Shown here in pieces: positions 39,029 through 47,101 of a stretch of 64,000 bases of DNA. Below the pieces are notes generated by a model that searched no databases, was not told where the DNA came from, and worked only from the letters and a program-made list of their open reading frames with translations. Source of the stretch: Flavobacterium saccharophilum (lineage in GTDB: Bacteria; Bacteroidota; Bacteroidia; Flavobacteriales; Flavobacteriaceae); the NCBI RefSeq assembly GCF_900142735.1, contig NZ_FRBY01000003.1, forward strand, positions 186,001 to 250,000, given 5' to 3'. Each line of letters begins with the position of its first letter. Positions within the stretch are counted from its first letter, which is position 1. Position numbers and translations under genes: made by a program.

Positions 39029-40360
39029 TTACTGATTGTGTTTTAATAAATTCGGCATAAGAGCAAGCATTTTTTTCATTTCCTTTAACTCCACTTCCAT
39101 TTTTTCAATTGTTTCTAAAGTTATCTCAGTTGCTTTATTCTCCTTGTCTGCCAGTCTTTGTATTAAACCCTGCATCTCACGGCCGATTGCAACCTCTTCT
39201 GTTATTGCATATTGCTCAGTTTGACTTACGGATTTATGCCCAAGCATTTCCTTTACCACATGAATCGGTACATTATTGTTCAGCGTTACGGTACTGCCGA
39301 AGGTTCTTCTTGCCTTATGAGTATTCAAAGCGCTTGTAATTCCGCACAAATCGGCTATTTCTTTTAGATATTCATTCATTTTCTGATTTGAACTTACCGG
39401 CAGTACTGAATTCCTTTCCATACAAAGAGGATGATTTCTGTAATTCTCAATAATCTCAACAGCTTTAGGCAACAGAGGAATATTAATGGGGCTTCCCGTT
39501 TTCTGCCTCCCTGCCATTATCCATTTCTCACCATCAACACCCACTTTTAAATCAGACTGTTTTAAATTATAGACATCAATATAGGCAAGACCTGTATAGC
39601 ATTGAAATACAAAAACATCTCTGACAACACCTAGACGAGCTGTAGAAAATTTATGTTTCTCCAGTAATGCTAACTCATGATTAGTCAAAGGTTTTTTAGG
39701 AACTTTAATTTTTTTTGATTTAAAACGCTTAAATGGATCTGCCGGTATAATTTCCTTATCAACAGCAGTGAGAACAATTTTCTTAAAATTAGTAATGTAT
39801 TTAAGAGCAGTATTGTTACTAATATTCTTTACCGTCTTAAGATAAAACTCATAATCTTTTACAAATTCAAAATTCAGTTCATTAAATTCCATGTCCTCCA
39901 CCCCATACTTAAAAAGCATAAACTCTTTAACGTGATTTTTTGATATTTTGTAGCGTACATGCGTACCAATAGCAAACACCTTTTTTTCGACTAAAGCCAG
40001 CATTTGATCATTGTGAAGCTGAAATTCCTGCATTACTGTAGACTTTAAAGCAGTTTTACCTAAAACGTAGTTAATGAGCTTTATACTGCTGATATTGTCA
40101 CGTTTTTCAGAAAGTTCATCCCTGTATCTGCTTATTTTAAGCTCAAGAGAGTTTAAAAACAAATTCAAGGCCTTAGCATCTTCTTTATTTCCTGTCGCCC
40201 TGGCCGTCTTCTGCTCCCAGCGGTTTATATCCCACTTGCGCTTAGTTGATGTTTCTTTAGGAACACCATCTACAGTAATCCTTAGATAGATGTATTTTTC
40301 ATTTGTACTTTTTATGGAACTCTTCAAAAAGAAGGTAATTCCGAAACTGCTTTCTAACAT
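39029..40360 (-). CDS. Tyrosine-type site-specific integrase
   Basis: A 443-residue recombinase of the Bacteroidota conjugative-element type. It has an N-terminal arm-binding domain (about 1-90), a SAM-like core-binding domain (about 110-205) and a C-terminal catalytic domain. Visible catalytic residues: the beta-strand Lys in RQKTGSPINIPL, His and Arg in NTHKARRTFG, His in LGHKSVSQTEQYA and the nucleophile Tyr in the same line. The first catalytic Arg, usually in TGLR, is replaced: the line reads YTGLAYIDVYNL, a known variation among Bacteroidota integrases. It lies about 270 bases from a tRNA-Arg 3' end, a typical attachment target. Confidence 0.9.
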   Translation of the reverse strand: MLESSFGITFFLKSSIKSTNEKYIYLRITVDGVPKETSTKRKWDINRWEQKTARATGNKEDAKALNLFLNSLELKISRYRDELSEKRDNISSIKLINYVLGKTALKSTVMQEFQLHNDQMLALVEKKVFAIGTHVRYKISKNHVKEFMLFKYGVEDMEFNELNFEFVKDYEFYLKTVKNISNNTALKYITNFKKIVLTAVDKEIIPADPFKRFKSKKIKVPKKPLTNHELALLEKHKFSTARLGVVRDVFVFQCYTGLAYIDVYNLKQSDLKVGVDGEKWIMAGRQKTGSPINIPLLPKAVEIIENYRNHPLCMERNSVLPVSSNQKMNEYLKEIADLCGITSALNTHKARRTFGSTVTLNNNVPIHVVKEMLGHKSVSQTEQYAITEEVAIGREMQGLIQRLADKENKATEITLETIEKMEVELKEMKKMLALMPNLLKHNQ

Positions 40361-40555
40361 AATTCAACAATTTAATAAGTTAATAAAGGTCGAATTATAA
40401 TATCTCAAAATCAAGTCGTTAACGAGCTTTACCTGTTGAAAAACAAGGCTTTATCTAGTTTTCTGTGGCAGTTTTTTTCATCATAATAAATTGCCATGAA
40501 TGTGCCATAAAATTTAGTGCAATAATGTGTGTTTTTGAAACTAAAAATAAGGAAT

Positions 40556-40590
40556 AAAAAAACCCGCATCTAGTAAAGATGCGGGTTTTC
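40556..40590 (-). terminator. Terminator of the tRNA operon
   Basis: AACCCGCATCT / AGATGCGGGTT, a stem of 11 bp or more with a 5-base loop and a run of seven T on the minus strand, 45 bases past tRNA-Arg. The plus strand ends in TTTT, so it may also stop integrase-side transcripts. Between it and the integrase start (40361-40555) I see nothing else. Confidence 0.8.
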
Positions 40591-40633
40591 GGTGTTTTAA
40601 CCAATTTTTAAATAAGTCAAAAATCAGTCTAAG

Positions 40634-40707
40634 TGATCCCAGAAGGATTCGAACCTTCGACCTACGCATTAGAAGTGCGTTGCTCTATCCAGCTGAGCTA
40701 TGGAACC
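40634..40707 (-). tRNA. tRNA-Arg (anticodon TCT)
   Basis: 74 bases, reading GGTTCCATAGCTCAG from the 5' end. The anticodon loop is CTTCTAA, the T-arm GGTTCGAATCC, and the acceptor stem GGTTCCA / TGGGATC with two G-U pairs and discriminator A. CCA is not encoded. It lies nearest the integrase and is the likeliest attachment site of the element at 38.4-40.4 kb, although no direct repeat was found. Confidence 0.95.
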
Positions 40708-40739
40708 ATTTGTTTTAAAACTTTATGGTAAAGTTTCTG

Positions 40740-40814
40740 TCGGGGTGGCAGGATTCGAACCTGCGGCCTCCTGCTCCCAAAGCAGGCGCGATAACCGGGC
40801 TACGCTACACCCCG
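40740..40814 (-). tRNA. tRNA-Pro (anticodon TGG)
   Basis: 75 bases. Acceptor stem CGGGGTG / CACCCCG, anticodon loop TTTGGGA, T-arm with GGTTCGAATCC, discriminator A. CCA is not encoded. Middle gene of a three-tRNA transcript. Confidence 0.95.
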
Positions 40815-40829
40815 AAGGCAAAATTTAAG

Positions 40830-40913
40830 CGGAGAGACAGGGACTCGAACCCTGGCGACGGTTACCCGTCGACAGATTAGCAATCTGCTCCATTACCGCT
40901 CTGGCACCTCTCC
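40830..40913 (-). tRNA. tRNA-Ser (anticodon GCT)
   Basis: 84 bases with the long variable arm of class II tRNAs (CGACGGGTAACCGTCG). Acceptor GGAGAGG / TCTCTCC-type pairing, anticodon loop TTGCTAA, discriminator G. First gene of the tRNA transcript. Confidence 0.95.
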
Positions 40914-41106
40914 AAGCTCAAGAAACGTGTTCTGTTTTGCGGTTGCAAATGTAAGACAACATTCCATATCTCACAACTATTTCTGCGCTTTTTTTAATCT
41001 TTTTTCAATCTTTTTTTAAAACCACTTCACAATCAAACGAATAGAATTAACAAAAAATTGATATTAAATTTAAAATCCAATGAAACTGATACATATTGAT
41101 ACAAAA

Positions 41107-41137
41107 TTTGAATTTATTTAAATAAAGAGTAAATTTG
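41107..41137 (+). promoter_or_regulatory. Thiolase promoter (TTTG-N19-TAnnTTTG)
   Basis: TTTG at 41107-41110, then 19 bases, then TAAATTTG at 41130-41137. This matches the Bacteroidota sigma-A promoter in both boxes and spacing, with transcription expected near 41143, about 20 bases before the ATG at 41164. Confidence 0.8.
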
Positions 41138-41163
41138 CTACATTAACTAATATTAAACAGAAA

Positions 41164-42342
41164 ATGAACAAAAGAGTTGTTATCGTTTCTGCCGTTAGAA
41201 CACCTATCGGAAGTTTCATGGGAGGGTTATCTACCGTACCCGCACCAAAATTAGGTGCTGCCGCTATAAAAGGCGCACTTCAAAAAATTAACCTAGACCC
41301 AAAATTAGTTGATGAAGTTTTTATGGGCAACGTTGTTCAGGCAGGAGTTGGACAAGCTCCGGCACGTCAGGCTGCGCTTTTTGCCGGTTTGTCTGAAGAA
41401 GTTGCCGCTACAACTGTAAACAAAGTTTGTGCTTCAGGAATGAAAGCTGTAATGTTCGCTGCACAGGCTATCGCTTGTGGTGATGCCGAAATTGTAGTAG
41501 CCGGAGGAATGGAAAACATGAGCTTGATTCCGCATTACGTTCAAATGCGTAACGGAACTAAATTTGGTCCTGCAACAATGCTTGACGGAATGCAAAAAGA
41601 TGGTTTGACAGATGCTTACGATAACAACGCAATGGGAGTTTGCGCTGATTTATGTGCATCTGAATACAACATCAGCCGTGAGGAACAGGATAATTTTGCT
41701 ATTCAATCGTACGAAAGAAGTGCAAAAGCCTGGGATGCCGGAAAATTCGACAATGAAATTGTACCTGTTGAAATACCACAAAGACGCGGTGAACCAATCA
41801 TCGTTTCTAAAGATGAGGAATACACTAATGTAAAACTGGATAAAATTCCTTCATTAGCAGCTGTTTTCACCAAAGACGGAACTGTTACTGCTGCAAATGC
41901 ATCAACAATAAACGACGGAGCTGCTGCTTTAGTTTTAATGTCTGAAGAAAAAGCGATTGCATTAGGATTAAAACCTTTAGCGTACATCAAAGGTTACGCT
42001 GATGCTGCTCAGGAACCAAAATGGTTTACAACGAGTCCGGCAAAAGCATTACCTAAAGCCTTAAACAAAGCAGGAATCGCAATTGGAGATGTTGATTATT
42101 TCGAATTCAACGAAGCTTTCGCAGTAGTTGGATTAGCCAATTCAAAAATCCTTGATCTGGATAACGATAAAGTAAACGTAAATGGTGGTGCAGTTTCATT
42201 AGGACATCCTCTAGGTTGTTCAGGAGCCAGAATCATCGTAACTTTACTAAATGTTTTAGAACAGAACAATGCTAAAACCGGTGCTGCTGCAATTTGCAAT
42301 GGCGGTGGAGGAGCATCTGCAATTGTTATCGAAAGAGCTTAA
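41164..42342 (+). CDS. Acetyl-CoA C-acetyltransferase (thiolase)
   Basis: A 392-residue cytosolic thiolase, joining two acetyl-CoA or cleaving acetoacetyl-CoA. The acyl-accepting Cys89 is in NKVCASGMKA. The C-terminal catalytic His is in VSLGHPLGCSGAR and the second Cys in CNGGGGASA. NGGAxxxGHPxGxSGAR is the thiolase signature. Length and the AtoB/PhaA-like features favour the biosynthetic or short-chain branch over FadA, but the distinction is not certain. It has its own promoter at 41107 and terminator at 42358, so it forms a single-gene transcript. Confidence 0.95.
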   Translation: MNKRVVIVSAVRTPIGSFMGGLSTVPAPKLGAAAIKGALQKINLDPKLVDEVFMGNVVQAGVGQAPARQAALFAGLSEEVAATTVNKVCASGMKAVMFAAQAIACGDAEIVVAGGMENMSLIPHYVQMRNGTKFGPATMLDGMQKDGLTDAYDNNAMGVCADLCASEYNISREEQDNFAIQSYERSAKAWDAGKFDNEIVPVEIPQRRGEPIIVSKDEEYTNVKLDKIPSLAAVFTKDGTVTAANASTINDGAAALVLMSEEKAIALGLKPLAYIKGYADAAQEPKWFTTSPAKALPKALNKAGIAIGDVDYFEFNEAFAVVGLANSKILDLDNDKVNVNGGAVSLGHPLGCSGARIIVTLLNVLEQNNAKTGAAAICNGGGGASAIVIERA

Positions 42343-42357
42343 ATACTAATACAATAG

Positions 42358-42393
42358 ATTGGGAGTTATTGCTTTAAGTAACTCCCAATTTTC
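42358..42393 (+). terminator. Terminator after the thiolase gene
   Basis: A perfect 11-bp stem ATTGGGAGTTA / TAACTCCCAAT with a 10-base loop, followed by TTTTC, 16 bases after the stop. Confidence 0.8.
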
Positions 42394-42412
42394 AACTTAT
42401 AAATTACCCTAA

Positions 42413-43174
42413 ATGTTCGGAATTTGCAATCTAGCCATAGTACCCGTTCGATCTGAACCAAGTGACAGAAGTGAAATCGTTACACAACTTTTGTTTGGCG
42501 AGCACATCGAAATTTTAGAACGTCAAAATCAATGGGCCCGAATAAAAATTCAGTTTGATGATTATGAAGGCTGGGTAGATTCTAAACAATATCAGGTAAT
42601 TTCTGAAGCAAATTACAATCAGTTAAGCAAAGAGGCTATTATTCTGAATGCTGATTTGATTGATTACATAACAGCTCCGGACAACTTATTATTGCCAATT
42701 CCGCTTGGCGCTTCCCTTACCTTTTTAAACAATAGCGAAATCAATACCTCAAACTTTGATTTCGAAGGAACAAAAACTAGCGGTATAAAACCTAAAAGTG
42801 CTTTAATAAATACTGCTTTTATGTACTTAAACGCTCCGTATCTTTGGGGCGGAAAAACACCTTTCGGAATTGATTGTTCCGGTTTTACTCAAATGGTTTA
42901 TAAACTAAACGGCTATAAAATTCATCGCGACGCTTCACAACAAGCACTTGACGGAGAACCTCTAAGTTTTATTGAAGAAAGCGAAGCTGGAGATTTAGCC
43001 TTTTTCGACAACGACGAAGGAAACATCATTCATGTCGGAATCATTATGGACAATAATTACATAATTCACGCAAGTGGAAAAGTTCGCATTGACCGATTAG
43101 ACCATTTAGGAATTTACAATCCCGAATTGAATAAACACACCCATAAACTGAGAGTGATTAAGAAGATTATATAA
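42413..43174 (+). CDS. NlpC/P60 (C40) cell-wall peptidase with SH3-like domains
   Basis: A 253-residue gamma-D-glutamyl-diamino-acid type endopeptidase. The N-terminal part holds SH3b-like domains (VPVRSEPSDRSEIVTQLLFG, WARIKIQFDDYEGWVDSKQY). The C-terminal NlpC/P60 domain has the catalytic Cys in GIDCSGFTQMVY, the His in IIHVGIIMDNN and the third residue in YIIHASGKVRID. It cuts stem peptides of murein or recycled fragments. There is no obvious signal peptide, as in several Bacteroidota members that act on recycled muropeptides; location uncertain. Confidence 0.9.
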   Translation: MFGICNLAIVPVRSEPSDRSEIVTQLLFGEHIEILERQNQWARIKIQFDDYEGWVDSKQYQVISEANYNQLSKEAIILNADLIDYITAPDNLLLPIPLGASLTFLNNSEINTSNFDFEGTKTSGIKPKSALINTAFMYLNAPYLWGGKTPFGIDCSGFTQMVYKLNGYKIHRDASQQALDGEPLSFIEESEAGDLAFFDNDEGNIIHVGIIMDNNYIIHASGKVRIDRLDHLGIYNPELNKHTHKLRVIKKII

Positions 43175-43184
43175 TTTATTTTTC

Positions 43185-43313
43185 TGCCACGAATTTCACG
43201 AATTCACACAAGTTAAAAATCATTTTAATCCTTTAATCCGTGGTCAAAAAAAGAAAAAATCCGCAATAATCCGTGTTTTCGCTTGCGAATCCGCGTCATC
43301 CGCGTGCCAACAC
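43185..43313. repeat. Intergenic repeat region with CACGAATT and CGCGGATGACG half-elements
   Basis: It contains CCACGAATTTCACGAATTC (43187 on) and AATCCGCGTCATCCGCGTGCC-like sequence near 43290. These are single arms of two repeat families that occur elsewhere in the window as full inverted repeats (46990-47092 and 47831-47964). Here the matching arms are missing, so the region looks like a mosaic of decayed copies between two convergent genes. Confidence 0.55.
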
Positions 43314-44159
43314 TTACGCACTAACACGAATCGTTTTCCTAAACTCCGAAGGACTATTCCCTCTTTGCTTTTTAAAGAATTTATTGAAGTGACTTTCATC
43401 CGTAAAACCAAATTCATAAGCAATTTCATTAATCCGTTTATCACTAAATTGCAAACGATGCTCAATTAATTTCGTTTTATAATTGCTGATATATTGTTGC
43501 ATCGTTTCACTCGCATGCTTCTTAAAATAACGCCCCAAATAAGTATTCGAAATTCCAAAATACTCACTTAGTGATTCTGCTTTTATTTTCTCCGGATAAT
43601 AAATATTATTCTGAATATATTGCAGGATATCCATCGCTTTCCCTTCCGTTCCAACATTTACCTGTCCTGGTAAATACTTTGCAATATTTCTCGCTACAAT
43701 AATAATCAGTGTATTAACGAGTTGCTGAATCAATTCCTGATTGTAAACATCTTTATCCTGATGTTCACGACAAATCGCTTCGATCATCACTTTGACCAAA
43801 CATTTATCAGCATCATTTTTCAAAATACAGCCCGGCTGATGATTCGCATTCTGTAAGATATATTCTAAACGTTGAATATTCTCATTTTGTAAACTCGAAT
43901 TTTTCAAATAAATATCATTAAATCTCAAAAAGAAAAACTTCGTTTTGGTTTCAATCGTAAAATTATGACAATCTTCAGGCGTCAATAAAAACATATGTCC
44001 CGCATCATATTCAAAAATATTTTTATTGATGCATTGCGAACCAGTTCCTCCCAAAATATAAACCAATTCGAAGAAATTATGACGATCTCCCACATCAGGA
44101 TATTCATCCAGAGTTTCAAAGGAAACGGTAAACGGCTCGTATAAATTTTCTTTTTTCAT
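43314..44159 (-). CDS. AraC-family transcriptional regulator
   Basis: A 281-residue regulator from the ATG at 44159 (MKKENLYEPFTVSFETLDEY); the frame is open further upstream to 44222 but that stretch is unlike the family. A cupin-like sensor domain (FFELVYILGGTGSQCINKN, MFLLTPEDCHNF) is followed by two helix-turn-helix motifs (LSEYFGISNTYLGRYFKKH and INEIAYEFGFTDESHFNKF) and the closing GNSPSEFR. It is divergent from the aldo/keto reductase at 44279, which it probably activates. Confidence 0.9.
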   Translation of the reverse strand: MKKENLYEPFTVSFETLDEYPDVGDRHNFFELVYILGGTGSQCINKNIFEYDAGHMFLLTPEDCHNFTIETKTKFFFLRFNDIYLKNSSLQNENIQRLEYILQNANHQPGCILKNDADKCLVKVMIEAICREHQDKDVYNQELIQQLVNTLIIIVARNIAKYLPGQVNVGTEGKAMDILQYIQNNIYYPEKIKAESLSEYFGISNTYLGRYFKKHASETMQQYISNYKTKLIEHRLQFSDKRINEIAYEFGFTDESHFNKFFKKQRGNSPSEFRKTIRVSA

Positions 44160-44236
44160 GAGATGTAAATTATTTGAAGTCGCAAATTTACATAAAAAAG
44201 ACAAATATATACAAGTTATCACTCTTAAAAATGGTA

Positions 44237-44244
44237 TAATTTTG
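44237..44244 (+). promoter_or_regulatory. -7 promoter element of the aldo/keto reductase gene
   Basis: TAATTTTG fits TAnnTTTG and lies 34 bases before the ATG at 44279, in the divergent region with the AraC regulator. Confidence 0.5.
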
Positions 44245-44278
44245 CCAAGTGAAATTTAAGATTTAAAAATACAACATT

Positions 44279-45265
44279 ATGGAATATAGAAAATTAGGCA
44301 ATACCGAACTTGAATTATCAACTATTACATACGGCGCATTTGCCATTGGCGGAAACATGTGGGGCGGAAACGAAAAAGCAGATTCAATCGCTTCTATTCA
44401 GGCATCAATCGACCACGGCGTGACCACAATCGACACCGCTCCTTTTTACGGATTTGGTTTAAGCGAAGAAATGATTGGCGAAGCCATAAAATCTCACGAT
44501 CGTTCAAAAGTTCAGTTATTAACCAAATTTGGTTTGGTTTGGGACGGAAGCAACAACGGAAAAGGCGATTTCTTTTTCGATGCCGATGACAACGGAAAGA
44601 AAATCCCGGTTTACAAATACGCTTCAAAAGCAAATGTTATTAAAGAAGTCGAAGAAAGTCTAAAACGCCTTCAAACCGATTATATCGATTTACTGCAAAT
44701 TCACTGGCCAGATTCCACTACTCCAATTCACGAAACAATGGAAGCGCTTGAAACTTTGATTCAACAAGGAAAAATCAGAGCAGCCGGAGTTAGCAATTAT
44801 AGCGCTTCACAAATTCAGGAAGCGCAAAAAACAATTCAATTAGCCTCAAACCAGGTTCCGTTTAGCATGCTGAATCGCAAAATCGAAACCGATTTGATTC
44901 CGCTAACAATTGCAGAAAATATCGGAATTATTGCTTACAGCCCAATGGAAAGAGGTTTATTAACCGGAAAATATTTCACAGATAGTAAACTAAAAGACAA
45001 CGATCACAGAAATGGGTATTTTGGTCAGTTCGATCTTCAAAAAGTAAAAACTTTAGTAGAAGAATTGAGTTCATTGGCAAATGCAAAACACATTTCGATT
45101 TCACAATTGGTTTTACGCTGGACGACTTTACAAAAAGGAATCACAATCGTTTTGGCCGGCGCCAGAAACGCAGAACAAGCGATTTCAAATGCAAAAGCAA
45201 TGGATTTTGATTTATCACTTTCAGAATTAGATTTCATCCATCAAGCTATTTCAAAAGTAAACTAA
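44279..45265 (+). CDS. Aldo/keto reductase
   Basis: A 328-residue NADPH-dependent oxidoreductase. Tetrad: Asp52 and Tyr57 in TIDTAPFYGFG, Lys83 in LLTKFG, and the His in LLQIHWPDSTT. The N-terminal MEYRKLGNTELELSTITYGA and the C-terminal LAGARNAEQAISNA are typical of the YajO/general stress AKR branch. It differs from the three reductases at the left end of the window. It is divergent from an AraC regulator and followed by the mdaB-ygiN pair, suggesting a response to reactive carbonyls or quinones. Confidence 0.93.
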   Translation: MEYRKLGNTELELSTITYGAFAIGGNMWGGNEKADSIASIQASIDHGVTTIDTAPFYGFGLSEEMIGEAIKSHDRSKVQLLTKFGLVWDGSNNGKGDFFFDADDNGKKIPVYKYASKANVIKEVEESLKRLQTDYIDLLQIHWPDSTTPIHETMEALETLIQQGKIRAAGVSNYSASQIQEAQKTIQLASNQVPFSMLNRKIETDLIPLTIAENIGIIAYSPMERGLLTGKYFTDSKLKDNDHRNGYFGQFDLQKVKTLVEELSSLANAKHISISQLVLRWTTLQKGITIVLAGARNAEQAISNAKAMDFDLSLSELDFIHQAISKVN

Positions 45266-45579
45266 AAAAGTTTTTTAAACACATAGAAACATAGCTAATC
45301 ACACTGTTGAAATGCATTTCACTTAGCCTAAAAACACATAGCTATGTGTGAGAAACTAGTTTCTTTCCACATCCTTTTTTAGCCAAAGAAAACTATGTTT
45401 CTATGCGTTTAAAATTACTCGCAACACATTTACAAAAACAATAAAAATAATTAGGGTGTGTCCCCGCAGAAAAAGCGGGGTCGGGCTATCCACAATATCT
45501 TTTTGTTTTTAAAGAAAAAACAAAAAGGATATTTGCTCCTATCCCTCACACTCACAATTTCATAAGAAGATTTAAAAAC
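45266..45579. repeat. Two stacked intergenic palindromes
   Basis: First element: TTTTAAACACATAGAAACATAG (from about 45271) and its inverted partner CTATGTTTCTATGCG..TTTAAAA (to about 45412), with CACATAGCTATGTG inside. Second element (45458-45570): TGTGTCCCCGC..GCGGGGTCGGGCTATCC followed by a long stem of TATCTTTTTGTTTTT against AAAACAAAAAGGATA. The second resembles a repeat I know as common in Flavobacterium genomes and relates to 55070-55130. No gene. Confidence 0.65.
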
Positions 45580-46185
45580 ATGAAGAAAATATTTATCATC
45601 AACGGAAGTCAAAATTTCGCACATTCAGGCGGAAAATTCAACCAAACCGTTACCGACTGGACAATCGAATACTTAACAAACAGCAAGCAATTCGAAATAA
45701 AAACGACCGACATCAAACAAGACTTTGATCTTGACGAAGAAGTCGAAAAATTCGTGTGGGCTGATATTGTAGTGTATCACACGCCGGTTTGGTGGTTTCA
45801 ATTACCCAATCTTTTCAAAAAATACATTGACGACGTTTTCACAGCCGGACACAACAAAGGAATTTACAGAAGCGACGGAAGAACCAGAACAAATCCGGAC
45901 ATCAATTACGGAACCGGCGGGCAATTACACGGACGCAAATATATGCTAACCACAAGTTGGAACGCACCTGCAACTGCCTTCACACTTCCGGGAGAGTTTT
46001 TTGAAGAAACATCTGTAGATGAGGGAGCTATGTTTGGTTTCCATAAAATGAATAAATTTGTAGGTATGGAAAAACTAAACGGTTTCCATTTCCATGACGT
46101 TGAAAAAGGTGCCACTGCCGAAAACATTGACATTTTTAAGAAAAACTATACCAATCACTTAGAGCAAATTTTTAAAACTTTATAA
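45580..46185 (+). CDS. mdaB: NADPH:quinone oxidoreductase, MdaB type
   Basis: A 201-residue flavodoxin-fold FAD enzyme that reduces quinones by two electrons, avoiding radical semiquinones. Typical MdaB lines: FIINGSQNFAHSGGKFNQT, WADIVVYHTPVWWFQLP, KKYIDDVFTAGH, SDGRTRTNPDINYGTGG and LTTSWNAPATAF. Cytosolic. Two bases after its stop begins ygiN, the quinol monooxygenase, an association also known from E. coli. Together they form a quinone redox pair. Confidence 0.93.
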   Translation: MKKIFIINGSQNFAHSGGKFNQTVTDWTIEYLTNSKQFEIKTTDIKQDFDLDEEVEKFVWADIVVYHTPVWWFQLPNLFKKYIDDVFTAGHNKGIYRSDGRTRTNPDINYGTGGQLHGRKYMLTTSWNAPATAFTLPGEFFEETSVDEGAMFGFHKMNKFVGMEKLNGFHFHDVEKGATAENIDIFKKNYTNHLEQIFKTL

Positions 46186-46187
46186 CT

Positions 46188-46466
46188 ATGATCTCTATTA
46201 CCGCAATCATCAAAAGTAAAAAGGAAAACATCGAACAAGTTCGAAACATGGTTCATCATTTGGTTACCGAAACCAGAAAAGAAACTGCATGCATACGTTA
46301 CGACCTGCATACAACTGAAAATGTTTTTATTATTTGGGAAGAATGGCAAGATCAGCCAGGGCTTGATTTCCACAACAATCAACCGTATTTACAGGATTTT
46401 ATCAAACAAAGCGAAGACTTGGTTGCCTCTCCTATTCAGGTTTACAAAACAACACAATCATTATAA
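46188..46466 (+). CDS. ygiN: Quinol monooxygenase, YgiN/ABM family
   Basis: A 92-residue single-domain antibiotic-biosynthesis-monooxygenase protein, expected to be a dimer. It has ITAIIKSKKENIEQVRNMV, then the conserved CIRYDLHTTENVFIIWEEW, and the HNNQPYLQDFI segment. YgiN oxidises menadiol with oxygen without cofactor. It directly follows mdaB (2-base gap), so the two should be translated from one message. Confidence 0.88.
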   Translation: MISITAIIKSKKENIEQVRNMVHHLVTETRKETACIRYDLHTTENVFIIWEEWQDQPGLDFHNNQPYLQDFIKQSEDLVASPIQVYKTTQSL

Positions 46467-46524
46467 AAAGTTACAATAATTAGGCATCAATAAATTAACT
46501 TGCTTCTTATTTAATTAGTTAAAC

Positions 46525-46986
46525 ATGAGTAAATATCATCTTGCCGAAATTAATATTGCCAAAATGAAAGGAGTCACCATAAACGATCCAATCATGAAGG
46601 AATTTGTAGATAATCTTGATCTTGTGAACAAGTTAGCCGAAGACAGCGAAGGTTTTGTATGGAGATTGAAAGATGACAGTTACAATGCAACAAACCTGAA
46701 CCCATATAACGACGAACAGATTATTGTGAATGTTTCGGTTTGGGAGAATATTGAAACGTTGGAACATTATATGTACAAAACCTTTCACAGTGAATTTTTA
46801 AGACGCCGTAAAGAATGGTTCCTAAAATTCGGAAAAGCAGCAACAGCAATGTGGTGGATTCCAAAAGGACATATCCCAACACTTGAAGAAGCCGTAGAAA
46901 AATTAGATTATTTACAGCAAAATGGTCCTTCACAATTGGTTTTTGATTTGAGGAATAAATTTCCTGCACCAAAACAAATTGCATAG
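46525..46986 (+). CDS. DUF3291 protein
   Basis: A 153-residue cytosolic protein of the DUF3291 family, an ABM-like dimeric alpha/beta-barrel fold. Typical lines: YHLAEINIAKMKGVTINDPI, SEGFVWRLKDDS, VNVSVWENIETLEHYMYKT and AMWWIPKGHIPTLEEA. Its biochemical role is unestablished; the fold is shared with monooxygenases and haem- or chlorite-handling enzymes. It lies 58 bases after ygiN on the same strand and may be a third member of that operon. Confidence 0.85.
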   Translation: MSKYHLAEINIAKMKGVTINDPIMKEFVDNLDLVNKLAEDSEGFVWRLKDDSYNATNLNPYNDEQIIVNVSVWENIETLEHYMYKTFHSEFLRRRKEWFLKFGKAATAMWWIPKGHIPTLEEAVEKLDYLQQNGPSQLVFDLRNKFPAPKQIA

Positions 46987-46987
46987 T

Positions 46988-47093
46988 TTTCCGCCACGAC
47001 CCGAGCGATAGCGAACAGGCGAAGCAATTCACGAATTAATTTAAATGCTTTGCGCATAGATTTAAAAAAATTAATTCGTGAATTCGTGGCGAA
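46988..47093. repeat. Inverted repeat with CACGAATT arms, left arm interrupted
   Basis: The right arm AATTAATTCGTGAATTCGTG (then GCG) at about 47069-47091 matches the left arm CGCCACGA...CAATTCACGAATTAATT, but the left arm is split by about 25 GC-rich bases (CCCGAGCGATAGCGAACAGG and on, 46999-47023). It lies between the convergent DUF3291 and methyltransferase genes and may act as a two-way terminator. Confidence 0.65.
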
Positions 47094-47101
47094 AAAAAAA
47101 A

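Noticed and set aside
43185..43313. Possible CRISPR-like repetition between NlpC/P60 and AraC genes
   Set aside because: The repeated words are arms of dispersed palindromes, not regular repeats with unique spacers.
44394..44633. Arg-rich frames on both strands inside the aldo/keto reductase gene
   Set aside because: These are out-of-frame shadows of a gene with complete catalytic residues.
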